A stretch of 64,000 nt of DNA from contig NZ_JACVAJ010000001.1 of assembly GCF_014851815.1 (NCBI RefSeq), positions 1,178,001 to 1,242,000 on the forward strand, given 5' to 3'. The position numbers were made by a program, and so were the translations under genes. Below the pieces are notes generated by a model. That model made no database searches, was not told where the DNA came from, and worked only from the letters and a program-made list of their open reading frames with translations. Positions 41,204 to 50,523 of the stretch are shown here, piece after piece; position 1 is the stretch's first letter; every line of letters begins with the position of its first letter. This stretch comes from Pseudoxanthomonas sp. PXM01. Lineage in GTDB: Bacteria > Pseudomonadota > Gammaproteobacteria > Xanthomonadales > Xanthomonadaceae.

Positions 41204-42577
41204 TCAGACATCGATGACCATTCCCGGCCGCGCGAGATCCACGGGTACGCCGTGGCGCTCGCCGACTTCGCCCGCCAGCGCTTCGCGCGCCCGGTCTTCG
41301 CCGTGTACCAGCACCAGCGGCGGTGCGGGCTGGAAGTTGCCGTACCACGCCAGCAGGCCTTGTTGATCGGTATGCGCGGATAGGCCGCCGACCGTGTGCC
41401 GCTGCGCGTTGACGCGGTAGTCGCGGCCATGGATGCGCACCCATTGCGCGCCATCCACCAGTCGCCGGCCCAGCGTGCCTTCGGCCTGGTAGCCGACGAA
41501 CACGACATGCGCGTTGCGCCGCCCCAGGTTGTAGCGCAGGTGGTGCTGGATGCGCCCGCCGTTGGCCATGCCCGAGCCCGCGATGATGATGGCCCCGCCC
41601 TCGACCTGGTTGATCGCGGTCGACTGCTGGATCGTTTCCGCGATGTGCAGGTTGGGCAACCGGAACGGATTCGGCGACTGCGCCCATACGCGGCGCGCGT
41701 CCTCGTCGAACAGGCCATGGTGGCGCGCATACACGTTGATGACCTTCGCCGCCATCGGGCTGTCCAGGAAGATCCGCCAGCGCGCCAGCTTCCAGGCGTC
41801 CCAGTGGCGCGCGAACCAGTACAGCAGCTCCTGTGTGCGGCCGACCGCGAACGCCGGGATCAGCACGTTGCCGCGGTCGCGCCAGGCATGCTCGAAGATC
41901 GCGCCGAGTTCGCGGATCGTCTCCGGACGGTCGCGGTGGTTGCGGTCGCCGTAGGTCGATTCCATCAGCAGCAGGTCGGCCTGTTTCACCACCGCGGGAT
42001 CGCGCAGGATCGGCGTGCCTTTCGGCCCGAGGTCGCCGGAAAACACCAGCTTGCGGCCATCGGCCCACAGCTCGACGATGGCCGAACCGAGGATGTGCCC
42101 GGCATCGCGCAGCGCGATGTCCACGCCGGGCAGGATCGTCGTGCGTTCGTCGTACGGTAGCGGACGCACTTGCTTGATCGTGGCATGCACGTCCTCGTCG
42201 GAGAACAGCGGCTGCGCTTCGGGCTCGCCACGACGGCGATGGCGGTTGGCGCGTTCGGCCTCGGATCCGGACAGCGAAGCCGCGTCGAACAGCATGATCG
42301 GCAGCAGTTCCGCGCTGGCGGCCTGGGTATGGATGGGACCGCGGAACCCGCGCTTGACCAGCAGCGGCAGGCGGCCGATGTGGTCGATGTGGGCATGGCT
42401 CAGCACCACGGCGTCGAGGGTGGCGGGATCGAACGGAAACGGTTCGGCGTTGCGCGCCTCGGCCTCCCGGCTGCCCTGGATCAGCCCGCAATCCAGCAGG
42501 ATGCGCTTGCCGGCGGCCTCGACGAGGTGCATCGAACCGGTGACTTCGCCCGCCGCGCCATGGAAATGGACCTGCAT
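41204..42577 (-). CDS. MBL-fold beta-CASP RNA hydrolase-type protein
   Basis: A 457-residue metallo-beta-lactamase-fold protein with zinc ligands HAHIDH at 61-66, AGHILGSA and SGDLG, plus the beta-CASP region (YGDRNHRDRPETIRELGAIF, IPAFAVGRTQELLYWF, GSGMANGGRIQHHLRYNLGR, VGGLSAHTDQQGLLAW). Relatives (YsiA/YbcI type, CPSF-like) are RNA endonucleases or exonucleases; some are annotated as RNA-specific exonucleases. The ATG is preceded by GAGGAGGGAGGT, a very strong ribosome-binding site. Confidence 0.92.
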   Translation of the reverse strand: MQVHFHGAAGEVTGSMHLVEAAGKRILLDCGLIQGSREAEARNAEPFPFDPATLDAVVLSHAHIDHIGRLPLLVKRGFRGPIHTQAASAELLPIMLFDAASLSGSEAERANRHRRRGEPEAQPLFSDEDVHATIKQVRPLPYDERTTILPGVDIALRDAGHILGSAIVELWADGRKLVFSGDLGPKGTPILRDPAVVKQADLLLMESTYGDRNHRDRPETIRELGAIFEHAWRDRGNVLIPAFAVGRTQELLYWFARHWDAWKLARWRIFLDSPMAAKVINVYARHHGLFDEDARRVWAQSPNPFRLPNLHIAETIQQSTAINQVEGGAIIIAGSGMANGGRIQHHLRYNLGRRNAHVVFVGYQAEGTLGRRLVDGAQWVRIHGRDYRVNAQRHTVGGLSAHTDQQGLLAWYGNFQPAPPLVLVHGEDRAREALAGEVGERHGVPVDLARPGMVIDV

Positions 42578-42737
42578 GGGACCTCCCTCCTCTGCCGGGT
42601 GGCCAGTATGGCCGCTGAGGCCCCCGCGGGCATGACCTTCGACACACCTGCCCTCACAGTGACAGGCGTAGAGTCGCCGCCACGCCCCCTCCCGGGGGTT
42701 CCTTATTTCAATGCCCTGCCCAGGGCCGGAGTTGATC

Positions 42738-44843
42738 GTGATTGCCCGCAAACCCCAGATCCTGATGCTGTCCGTCGCCGTGGCCGCCGCGCTGGCCGCC
42801 TGCGCCAAGAAGGAAGAGGCCGCACCGGCCGACGCCGCCACCGCCCCGGCGCCAGCCGCGCTGGAACTGAAGCTGGACGAGAGCAGCCTGCCGGGCGTGA
42901 ACCGCTTCCAGCTCAGCGACCTCGACACCACCAAGGACGCCTGCACCGATTTCTCCGGGTACGCCAACGGCAAGTGGTTGGCCGCCAATGCCATCCCCAG
43001 CGACCGCACCAGCTGGGGTGCCTTCGAGATGCTCGCCGAGCGTTCCACCGCCATCCAGAAGCAGTTGGCCGAACAGGCCGCCGCACACGCCAACGCGACC
43101 GGCGTCGAGAAGATCGTCGGCGACCTGTGGGCCACCGGCATGGACGAGGCCAAGGCGAACGCCCAGGGCATCGAGCCGATCGTTCCCGCGCTGAAGACCA
43201 TCGACGGCCTGCAGGACAAGGACGCCATCGTGGCGTACCTCAACGAAAGCGCCGCGAAGGGCCAGGCTTTCCTGTTCGGCTTCGGTGCCGAGGCGGACTT
43301 CCAGAAGCCGGACACGAACATGGCCTACGCCTTCCAGGGCGGCCTGGGCCTGCCGGACAAGAACTTCTATTTCGACGCCGACAAGAAGAGCATCCGCGAT
43401 GAGTACGTGAAGCACATCGCCAAGGTGCTGGAACTGTCGGGCGTGGCCACGGCCGATGCACAGAAACAGGCCAGCGACATCATGGCGTTCGAGACCCGTC
43501 TGGCGAAGGCATCCAAGTCGCGCGAGGAAATGTCGCGTGACGTATCCATCTACTACAACCCGGTGACGCTGGCCGACGCCGACAAGCTGACGCCGAACTT
43601 CTCGTGGACGAAGTTCTTCGAATCGCAGGGCGTCGCACCGCAGGAGAAATTCTCGCTGGCCGTGCCCGCCTTCCACCAGGAAGTCAGCAAGATGCTGGGC
43701 GATACCGACGTAGCTGCATGGCGCGCTTACCTGCGCTTCCACACCATCGATGGTGCCGCGCCCTACCTGAGCGACGCGTTCGCCAACGAAAGCTTCAACT
43801 TCTACAACAAGACGCTGCGCGGCCAGAAGGAGATCCAGCCGCGCTGGAAGCGCGTGCTGGGCACCATCGAGGAACAGAGTGGCGAAGCGCTCGGCCAGAT
43901 GTACGTCAAGGTCGCCTTCACGCCGGAGTCCAAGGCGAAGATGGAAACGCTGGTCGCCAACCTGGGCACCGCGCTGAAGGCGCGCATCCAGAACCTGGCG
44001 TGGATGAGCGACGAGACCAAGGCCAAGGCGATGGAGAAGCAGGCCGCGTTCACCACCAAGATCGGCTATCCCGACAAGTGGCGCGACTGGTCCGGCCTGG
44101 CGACCGGCCGCGACAGCTACTACGGCAACGTGCAGGCGGCCGCCGAGTTCAACTACAAGTGGAACCTGGGCAAGATCGGCAAGCCGGTCGATCGCACCGA
44201 GTGGGGCATGCCGCCGCAGATGGTCAACGCCTACTACAACCCGCTGCAGAACGAAATCGTGTTCCCGGCCGCCATCCTGCAGCCGCCGTTCTTCGATCCG
44301 AATGCCTCGGATGAAATGAACTACGGCGGCATCGGCGCGGTGATCGGCCACGAGATGACCCACGGCTACGACGACCAGGGCAGCCGCTTCGGTGCCACCG
44401 GCAAGTTCGAAAACTGGTGGAGCGATGCCGACGCCAAGGGCTTCAAGGCGCTGACCGGCAAGCTGGTGGCGCAGTTCAACGGCTACCGCACCGACGCGGG
44501 CCAAGCGATCAACGGCAACCACACGCTGGGCGAGAACATCGCCGATCTCGGCGGCCTGGCCACCGCCTACGACGCCATGAAGACGGCGACAGGCGACACG
44601 CCGGACCCGAAGACCGATGGCCTGACCCGCGACCAGCGCTTCTTCCTCAACTGGGCTACGGTGTGGCGCCGCAACTTCACCCCGGAAGAGCTGAAGAACC
44701 GCATCGCCACGGACGAGCATGCCCCGGCGCAGTTCCGCGCGATCGGTGCGCCGTCCAACCTGCCCGCGTTCGCCGCCGCGTTCTCGTGCAAGGCCGGCAC
44801 GCCGATGGTGCGCACCGGCGATCAGCAGGTGGTGATCTGGTAA
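42738..44843 (+). CDS. M13 family zinc metallopeptidase, lipoprotein
   Basis: A 701-residue neprilysin/PepO-like oligopeptidase. It is a lipoprotein (MLSVAVAAALAAC lipobox), acting in the periplasm or at a membrane. The zinc site is complete: HEMTH at 538-542, and E599 in NHTLGENIADLGGL with D603. The substrate-binding NAYY is present (MPPQMVNAYYNPLQNEIVFP). The C-terminus CKAGTPMVRTGDQQVVIW is characteristic. The start is a GTG with GGAG six bases upstream; an ATG at 42765 would shorten the signal. A terminator separates it from the second M13 gene. Confidence 0.93.
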   Translation: MIARKPQILMLSVAVAAALAACAKKEEAAPADAATAPAPAALELKLDESSLPGVNRFQLSDLDTTKDACTDFSGYANGKWLAANAIPSDRTSWGAFEMLAERSTAIQKQLAEQAAAHANATGVEKIVGDLWATGMDEAKANAQGIEPIVPALKTIDGLQDKDAIVAYLNESAAKGQAFLFGFGAEADFQKPDTNMAYAFQGGLGLPDKNFYFDADKKSIRDEYVKHIAKVLELSGVATADAQKQASDIMAFETRLAKASKSREEMSRDVSIYYNPVTLADADKLTPNFSWTKFFESQGVAPQEKFSLAVPAFHQEVSKMLGDTDVAAWRAYLRFHTIDGAAPYLSDAFANESFNFYNKTLRGQKEIQPRWKRVLGTIEEQSGEALGQMYVKVAFTPESKAKMETLVANLGTALKARIQNLAWMSDETKAKAMEKQAAFTTKIGYPDKWRDWSGLATGRDSYYGNVQAAAEFNYKWNLGKIGKPVDRTEWGMPPQMVNAYYNPLQNEIVFPAAILQPPFFDPNASDEMNYGGIGAVIGHEMTHGYDDQGSRFGATGKFENWWSDADAKGFKALTGKLVAQFNGYRTDAGQAINGNHTLGENIADLGGLATAYDAMKTATGDTPDPKTDGLTRDQRFFLNWATVWRRNFTPEELKNRIATDEHAPAQFRAIGAPSNLPAFAAAFSCKAGTPMVRTGDQQVVIW

Positions 44844-44865
44844 GCACCCGCTTCCCGTCGTGACT

Positions 44866-44898
44866 GGAAAGGCCCGGCATGTCCGGGCCTTTCCTTTT
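44866..44898 (+). terminator. rho-independent terminator after the first M13 gene
   Basis: A perfect 12-base stem, GGAAAGGCCCGG with CCGGGCCTTTCC (44866-44877 and 44883-44894), loop CATGT, followed by TTTT. Confidence 0.9.
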
Positions 44899-45025
44899 CC
44901 AGGGACCGGTGGCCGAGCTGTGACGCAGGCCCGCAAAAGCCGCCACGCGGCGCCGGGTTCCGCTCACGGGGCTTCGGGCCGGCGACAGCTCCCTTGCTAG
45001 AATCGCCCGACCCCTGAACTCCCGG

Positions 45026-47056
45026 ATGTTCCTGATGCCCAGCCCGCGCCACGCTCTCGGCCGCCCCACCCTGATCGCCTTCGCCCTCGTCATCGCCCTG
45101 GGCGCCCCGGATGCCGAAGCGCAGCGCAAAAAGCGTGCCCCCGCCGCCCCCGCGGTCAGCGCGCAATGCACGGACTTCTACACTGCCACCAACGCGGACT
45201 GGCTGAAGAAGAACCCCGCCAGCGCCGACAACGGCGTGGTCAGCCTCCTGGGCGCCTTCCGCGAGCGCACGCAGGAACAGCAGCGCGCCCTGCTCGACGG
45301 CGCGATGAGGGCCCCGCAGGGCAACGTGCAGAAGCTGCTGGGCGACTTCTGGGCCAGCGGCCTGGACGAAGCCGCCGTGGAAGCCGACGGCTCCAAGCCC
45401 ATCGCGCCGCTGCTGGACCGCATCAACGCCATCAAGAAGCCGAAGGACGTCGCGCCGGCCATCGCCGCGCTGCACCAGGTCGGCATCCCGGTGGCCTTCA
45501 ATTTCAGCCCCGACGTGGACCTGCAGGCGCTTGACCGCCACATCGGCTACTTCATGCAGGGCGGCCTGGGCCTGCCCGATCCGGCCTACTACACCCGCAC
45601 CGACGCCGACACGCGCGAACTGCTCGGCCGCTACCGCACCTACGTGAAGCAGGTGCTGGCGCTGACCGGCACGCCGGCCGCCAAGCTGGACGCCGAATCG
45701 GCGCTCGTCATCGATGTGGAAACCAAGCTGGCGCAGGTGTCCAAGCCCATCGTCGACCTGCGCAGCCCGTTCGCCAACTACGCGCCCGTGCCGACCAAGG
45801 ACCTGGGCAAGCAGTACCGCAACCTGCAGCTCGATGCCTTCCTCAAGGCGCAGGGCGTCAGCGACGACACCGTGTCGATGGCCGACCCGGCGCTGTTCAA
45901 GCGCCTCGACGGCCTGGTCGGCAGCCTCAAGCCCGACCAGTGGAAGGCCTACCTGCGCTGGCGCGTGGGCGATGCCATGGCGCCTTACCTGGCCAAGCCG
46001 TTCCGCGACGCCGAGTTCGATTTCCGCGGCCGCGTGCTGCGCGGTCAGACCGCGCCGGCACCGCGCTGGCAGCAGGTGCTGGATGCGATCAACCTCGCCG
46101 CCGGCCCGATGCTGGGCAAGGAATACGCCGAGCGCTACGTGCCGTCCGACCACAAGCGTCGCGCCGAGCAGATCGCCGGCCAGGTGCGCGATGCGCTGGG
46201 CCGCGGCATCGAGCGCAACACCTGGCTGAGCGAGACCGCCAAAGCCGAAGCCAAGGGCAAGCTCGACAAGCTGAAGATCGAAGTCAGCACGCCCAAGCGC
46301 GACCTGGACTACAGCGTGCAGCCGATGGGCCGCGGCAGCTTCGGCGGCAACCTGCTGATCGCGTCGACGTGGCGCCATCGCGAAGAGATGAAGCGCATCG
46401 GCAAGGGCAACGCCGACCGTCGCTGGGACGTATTGCCGCAGCAGCCGGCACTAGCGTACGACCTGGCGCAGAACCGCCTGATCGTCACCGCCGCCGTGCT
46501 GCAGGAAGAGATCTTCGACGCCAAGCAGCCGGCCGCCGTGCAATACGGTGCGTTCGGCGCGCTGGTCGGCCACGAGCTGAGCCGCGGCTTCGACGTGAAG
46601 GGCCGCATGGTCGACGCCAAGGGCCAGCTGCGCGACTGGTGGACGCCGGCCGACGTGGCCGCATGGAACGCACTGGGCGACAAGGTGGTCGCGCAGTACA
46701 ACGCGTACGCTTTCCCCGACCTGAAGAACGTCAAGGTCAACGGTGCGCTGACGCGCGACGAGAACCTGGCCGACCTCGCCGGCGTGGAACTGGCGTGGGA
46801 TGCCTTCGCCACCGCGGAACCGCAGGCGAATGCCGCGGCGAAGCAGTCGTTCTACAAGGCCTGGGCCACGCTGTGGGCGCAGAACCTGTCGGAAACCGAA
46901 GCCGCACAGCGCGCCGCGGTCGACGTACATGCTCCGGGCCAGTGGCGCGCCAACGGCCCGCTGACCCAGCAGCCGTCGTTCGCGCAGGCCTTCACCTGCA
47001 AGGCCGGCCAGCCGATGCAGGCGCAGGAAGCCGCGCAGGTGCGGATCTGGCGCTGA
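45026..47056 (+). CDS. M13-like peptidase homologue, probably catalytically inactive
   Basis: A 676-residue exported M13-family protein (signal LIAFALVIALGAPDAEAQ). It is full length and follows the first M13 gene. The zinc motif is changed: HELSR at 516-520 instead of HExxH, so the second histidine ligand is arginine. The substrate-binding NAYY is replaced by LAYD (QQPALAYDLAQNRLIVTAAV). The third ligand site, ENLADLAG at 579, is kept, as is the C-terminal CKAGQPMQ...VRIW. I infer a pseudopeptidase, perhaps a scaffold or inhibitor partner. The adjacent terminator suggests an independent promoter. Confidence 0.85.
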   Translation: MFLMPSPRHALGRPTLIAFALVIALGAPDAEAQRKKRAPAAPAVSAQCTDFYTATNADWLKKNPASADNGVVSLLGAFRERTQEQQRALLDGAMRAPQGNVQKLLGDFWASGLDEAAVEADGSKPIAPLLDRINAIKKPKDVAPAIAALHQVGIPVAFNFSPDVDLQALDRHIGYFMQGGLGLPDPAYYTRTDADTRELLGRYRTYVKQVLALTGTPAAKLDAESALVIDVETKLAQVSKPIVDLRSPFANYAPVPTKDLGKQYRNLQLDAFLKAQGVSDDTVSMADPALFKRLDGLVGSLKPDQWKAYLRWRVGDAMAPYLAKPFRDAEFDFRGRVLRGQTAPAPRWQQVLDAINLAAGPMLGKEYAERYVPSDHKRRAEQIAGQVRDALGRGIERNTWLSETAKAEAKGKLDKLKIEVSTPKRDLDYSVQPMGRGSFGGNLLIASTWRHREEMKRIGKGNADRRWDVLPQQPALAYDLAQNRLIVTAAVLQEEIFDAKQPAAVQYGAFGALVGHELSRGFDVKGRMVDAKGQLRDWWTPADVAAWNALGDKVVAQYNAYAFPDLKNVKVNGALTRDENLADLAGVELAWDAFATAEPQANAAAKQSFYKAWATLWAQNLSETEAAQRAAVDVHAPGQWRANGPLTQQPSFAQAFTCKAGQPMQAQEAAQVRIWR

Positions 47057-47075
47057 GCCGACAACTGGCACCATG

Positions 47076-47105
47076 AAAAACGGCGCGGAATTCCGCGCCG
47101 TTTTT
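47076..47105. terminator. bidirectional terminator between M13-like and rhomboid genes
   Basis: A 30-base perfect palindrome, AAAAACGGCGCGGAA with its complement (47076-47090 and 47091-47105), gives a T5 run on both strands, fitting the convergent genes on either side. Confidence 0.88.
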
Positions 47106-47125
47106 CTTCGTCTCGTCGATGCGTT

Positions 47126-47800
47126 CTATTTGACGACGCGCAATTTGGGCGGCTTGGGTGGCTTGGGCTTACGCGGCCCTTTGCGGAACGGTGGCTGGCC
47201 CCGCCAGTAGCGGATCACCAGCCAGCCGAACAGCATGCCGCCCAGGTGCGCGAAATGCGCCACGCCCGCGTCGGTGCCGGTAATGCCGTAGAACAGCGCG
47301 ATCGCACCGTAGATCGTCACCAGCGTACGCGCAGGGATTTCGGCGGGAAACGGGAACAGCACCATGCGGCGGTCGGGATACACCATCGCAAACCCCAGCA
47401 GCACGCCATACACGCCACCCGAGGCGCCCACGGTCCGGATGATGGGGCCGTCCCACGCGGCGATCGCGCTGCTCACCAGTAACTGGCACAGGTTGCTGCC
47501 AACCACACAGATGAGGAAGAACGTCATGAAATGCCGGTATCCCCAGCGCTCCTCCAACGCCGATCCGAACATCCAGATCGCGAGCATGTTGAAGGCCAGA
47601 TGCATGACGCCGTCATGCATGAAGCCAGCGGTCAGCAGTTGCCAGGGTTGAAAGCCGGCGCCTGCAGACGATGCGAGCGCGCTCACCGGCCAGAGCTTGA
47701 AGTACTCGAGAGCCTGATCCGCAATAAAGAACTGCAGCAGGAACACCGCCACATTGGCGATCAGCAAAGCCTGCACGGCAGGCGTCAATCTGGGAAACAT
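47126..47800 (-). CDS. rhomboid family intramembrane serine protease
   Basis: A 224-residue six-helix inner-membrane protease. The catalytic serine is S127 in GASGGVYG; the histidine is in HFAHLGGMLFG (about H185). The L1 loop and WQLLTAGFMHDGVMHLAFNM are family hallmarks. It cleaves single-pass membrane proteins in the bilayer; substrates unknown. The C-terminus is basic (KGPRKPKPPKPPKLRVVK). Confidence 0.93.
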   Translation of the reverse strand: MFPRLTPAVQALLIANVAVFLLQFFIADQALEYFKLWPVSALASSAGAGFQPWQLLTAGFMHDGVMHLAFNMLAIWMFGSALEERWGYRHFMTFFLICVVGSNLCQLLVSSAIAAWDGPIIRTVGASGGVYGVLLGFAMVYPDRRMVLFPFPAEIPARTLVTIYGAIALFYGITGTDAGVAHFAHLGGMLFGWLVIRYWRGQPPFRKGPRKPKPPKPPKLRVVK

Positions 47801-47843
47801 GGCAAGCCTCGGAACGGTCGCGTCACATCATACGTGCCACGCG

Positions 47844-48182
47844 TTAACGGGAGCCCGGTCCCCACAAGGCAGCATCGAGATCATCCGCCTTGCGCGGCCG
47901 CTTCACGCGCCCGTTCTCGACCTTGACGCCTTCCGCGCGCAGGCGCTGGCTCTGCTCATGGAAGGCCTTCGAGCCTTCCGGAAATGCGATGCGGCCATCG
48001 GAGCGGAGCACGCGGTGCCACGGCAGTGCCGGATCGTCGTTCTGGCCGAGGATGCGTGCGGTCAATCGCGCGCGGCCCGGCAGGCCCGCACGATGCGCGA
48101 CTTCGCCGTAGCCGGCCACCTGACCGTGCGGTATCGCACGGATTGCGGCCAGGATGCGATCTTCGGGAGACTTGGCGCTCAT
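47844..48182 (-). CDS. alkyltransferase-like (ATL) DNA-binding protein
   Basis: A 112-residue protein related to the C-terminal domain of O6-alkylguanine-DNA alkyltransferase: PHGQVAGYGEVAHRAG, GRARLTARILGQN and LPWHRVLRSDGRIAFPEGS. The catalytic cysteine of MGMT (PCHRV) is replaced by tryptophan (W55 in PWHRV), the defining feature of ATL proteins. These bind alkylated guanine and recruit nucleotide excision repair instead of removing the alkyl group. Confidence 0.92.
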   Translation of the reverse strand: MSAKSPEDRILAAIRAIPHGQVAGYGEVAHRAGLPGRARLTARILGQNDDPALPWHRVLRSDGRIAFPEGSKAFHEQSQRLRAEGVKVENGRVKRPRKADDLDAALWGPGSR

Positions 48183-48225
48183 GCCGGATTAGCATAGCGG
48201 CAACGGCAACAGGGGGGAGCATCCC

Positions 48226-48636
48226 ATGCACAACTTCGAGCAGGTCCGCGGCCACCTCAATTCCTCTGGTTACAAGGTGACCATGCACGACCCGTATGTC
48301 GCTTGCGTGGAACTGTCGCTCGGCAACGGCAAGCGGCACCAGGCGATCTTCCTGTCCGAGCTGGGCAACGACGACGAGCGCGGCTATCTGCGCGTCAGCA
48401 CCGTGATCGCACCGATGACCGGCATCGACGCCAGGCGCGCGCTGACGTTCAACTGGCAGAGCAGCGTCGGCTACCTCGCCATCGGCGAACTGGACGGCGT
48501 GCCCTACCTGCAGCTGTGCGAGAACCGCCCTTATGAAAGCCTCAGCCCGGCCGAAGTCGACCGCCTGGTGCTGGAGATCGGCGGCCTGGGCGACAGCATG
48601 GAACGTGCGCTGTCGGCGGAAGGCGACCTGCTGTAG
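48226..48636 (+). CDS. YbjN-like small protein
   Basis: A 136-residue protein: MHNFEQVRGHLNSSGYKVTM, VELSLGNGKRHQAIFLSELG, GYLRVSTVIAPMTGIDARRA, LAIGELDGVPYLQLCENRPY. The order of strands and LxEIGGLGDSMERAL at the end recall YbjN/type III chaperone-like folds, which act as stress-linked regulators in enterobacteria. Function here is unknown. A terminator follows. Confidence 0.65.
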   Translation: MHNFEQVRGHLNSSGYKVTMHDPYVACVELSLGNGKRHQAIFLSELGNDDERGYLRVSTVIAPMTGIDARRALTFNWQSSVGYLAIGELDGVPYLQLCENRPYESLSPAEVDRLVLEIGGLGDSMERALSAEGDLL

Positions 48637-48665
48637 GACGGACTAAAAGCCCGCCATCGCGAAAA

Positions 48666-48696
48666 CAAAAACGCCGGGGAACCCCGGCGTTTTCTT
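48666..48696. terminator. bidirectional terminator between YbjN-like gene and pit
   Basis: A nine-base perfect stem, ACGCCGGGG / CCCCGGCGT (48671-48679 with 48682-48690), flanked by AAAA and TTTCTTTT. Confidence 0.88.
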
Positions 48697-48716
48697 TTGC
48701 TGCGCAAGCGGAGACA

Positions 48717-49838
48717 TCACGCCCAGCCGATCGACTCCAGCAACCGCAGCAGTCCGTAGGCAATGCCGCCCGCCGCGGGAATCGTCAGCACCCACGCCCA
48801 CAGGATGCGCTCGATCACGCCGAACTTCAGTGCGCGCGGGTTCTTGGCGAAGCCGACACCCATGATGGCGGTGGAGATGCTGTGCGTGGTCGACACCGGC
48901 ATGCCGAAGTGCGCGGCCACGGTCAGGATGGTGGCTGAGCTGGTTTCCGCCGCGAAGCCATTGATCGGGTGCAGCTTGACCATCTTGTGGCCGAGCGTCT
49001 TGATGATCTTCCACCCGCCCGACGCCGTGCCGAGGGCCATCACGATGGCGCAGGTGATGACGATCCACATGGCGATGTCCTGCTCGCCGGCCGTACCGGG
49101 ATGCAGGAACGACAGCCAGCCCGGCAGGTTGTCGAGCGCACCACTGGCCTCGGCGCCGAACAGCGTCAGCGCGATGATGCCCATCGTCTTCTGCGCATCG
49201 TTGTGGCCATGCGCGTAGCCCATGTAGGCGGCCGACAAGATCTGCGCCTTGCCGAAGAACTTGTTGACGAAGTGCGGACGCGCCAGCCGGCCCAGCCAGC
49301 CTCCGATACGCCCCAACAGCACGATCAGGGCCCACAGCAGCACCATTACCACGATGCCGAGCAGGAAGCCCGCCACCGGCGAGGTCACCATCGGCAGCAC
49401 GACCTTCCACAGGATGCCTTTGTTCTGGGTCCAGTCGCCGGCGGCCTGCGACCAGATCAGCGCGCCCCAGTCGTTGTGCGCGGCCGCCAGCGCGGCACCG
49501 CACAGGCCGCCGATCAGCGCGTGCGACGACGACGAGGGCAGGCCCTTCCACCAGGTGATCAGGTTCCAGATGATGCCGCCCAACAGCGCGCACAGGATGA
49601 CCTGCGAGGTCACCTGCACCACGTTGGTGTCGACCAGACCGGAAGCGATCGTCTTGGCGACCGCCGTGCCGGTCAGCGCGCCGATCAGGTTCATCACCGC
49701 CGCCAGCATCACCGCCTGGCCCGGCGACAGCACCTTGGTGGCGACCACGGTGGCGATGGAATTGGCGGTGTCGTGGAAGCCGTTGATGAACTCGAAGACG
49801 AGCGCGGCGAAGATCACCACCAGAACAAGGGTAAGCAT
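48717..49838 (-). CDS. pitA: inorganic phosphate transporter, PiT family
   Basis: PiT proteins are low-affinity, metal-phosphate symporters of the inner membrane. The 373-residue protein has the duplicated signature GFHDTANSIATVVATKVLSP near the N-terminus and YAHGHNDAQKTMGIIALTLF near the middle, and about ten helices. It follows a DUF47 (PhoU-like) gene by 12 bases, the standard DUF47-Pit operon. A possible Pho box lies upstream of that gene. Confidence 0.95.
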   Translation of the reverse strand: MLTLVLVVIFAALVFEFINGFHDTANSIATVVATKVLSPGQAVMLAAVMNLIGALTGTAVAKTIASGLVDTNVVQVTSQVILCALLGGIIWNLITWWKGLPSSSSHALIGGLCGAALAAAHNDWGALIWSQAAGDWTQNKGILWKVVLPMVTSPVAGFLLGIVVMVLLWALIVLLGRIGGWLGRLARPHFVNKFFGKAQILSAAYMGYAHGHNDAQKTMGIIALTLFGAEASGALDNLPGWLSFLHPGTAGEQDIAMWIVITCAIVMALGTASGGWKIIKTLGHKMVKLHPINGFAAETSSATILTVAAHFGMPVSTTHSISTAIMGVGFAKNPRALKFGVIERILWAWVLTIPAAGGIAYGLLRLLESIGWA

Positions 49839-49850
49839 GGGCGCGACCCG

Positions 49851-50477
49851 TCAGCTGTTCTTGAGGACGATCTGGTAGGCGACCACGCCGGCCTCGCGGC
49901 AGCGGTCGATGGCCTTTTCCAGGATCTCGAAGAACTCCTTCAGCAGGAACATCTGCAGGTGGTCCAGGCGACCGGAATAGATGTCGCGGTACAGCTCCAG
50001 CATCAGTCGGTCGGCTTCGTTCTCGATCGCGCGCAGCTTCTCGTTGAGCGAGGTCATGCGGTCGATGTTCATCTTCTTGATCTCGTGGACCATGTCCACG
50101 ACCACGGCCGCCGCCTGTTCCAGCATCGCCGCGCGCGGCGCGAAGTCGATGCCTTCCAGGTGCTGGATGGCCAGCGAATAGCGGTCGGCGAACTTCTCGA
50201 CCTGCTTGGGGATCTTGTACAGCGCCGAGCCCAGGGCTTCGATGTCCTCGCGCTCGATCGGGGTGATGAAGCTGTCCACCAGCGCCTTGCCGATCTTGTC
50301 CGAGGCCGCGCGCTCGCGCAGGCGGGCCAGCTTGAAGGCATCGAGCGCCGGCTGGCGGTCGGTGGCCTTCATCATGGTGTGCAGGGCCTTGGTGCTGTCG
50401 TGGGCAGCTTGGGCGGCCTCGTCCAACAGCGTGTAGAACTGCTGGCCGGAGCCGAAGATCGTCTGGAGGGAGAACAT
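49851..50477 (-). CDS. DUF47 PhoU-like regulator of phosphate transport
   Basis: A 208-residue, all-helical cytosolic protein: ALHTMMKATDRQPALDAFKL, ITPIEREDIEALGSALYKIP, KLRAIENEADRLMLELYRDI, LLKEFFEILEKAIDRCREAG. DUF47 proteins resemble PhoU and are encoded with Pit transporters, probably controlling their activity. The ATG at 50477 is the first codon of the DUF47-pit operon. Confidence 0.93.
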   Translation of the reverse strand: MFSLQTIFGSGQQFYTLLDEAAQAAHDSTKALHTMMKATDRQPALDAFKLARLRERAASDKIGKALVDSFITPIEREDIEALGSALYKIPKQVEKFADRYSLAIQHLEGIDFAPRAAMLEQAAAVVVDMVHEIKKMNIDRMTSLNEKLRAIENEADRLMLELYRDIYSGRLDHLQMFLLKEFFEILEKAIDRCREAGVVAYQIVLKNS

Positions 50478-50523
50478 CGGGCGGTCCCACCGTCACGGGA
50501 TGGACGGCTTCAGGGGCGGAATT

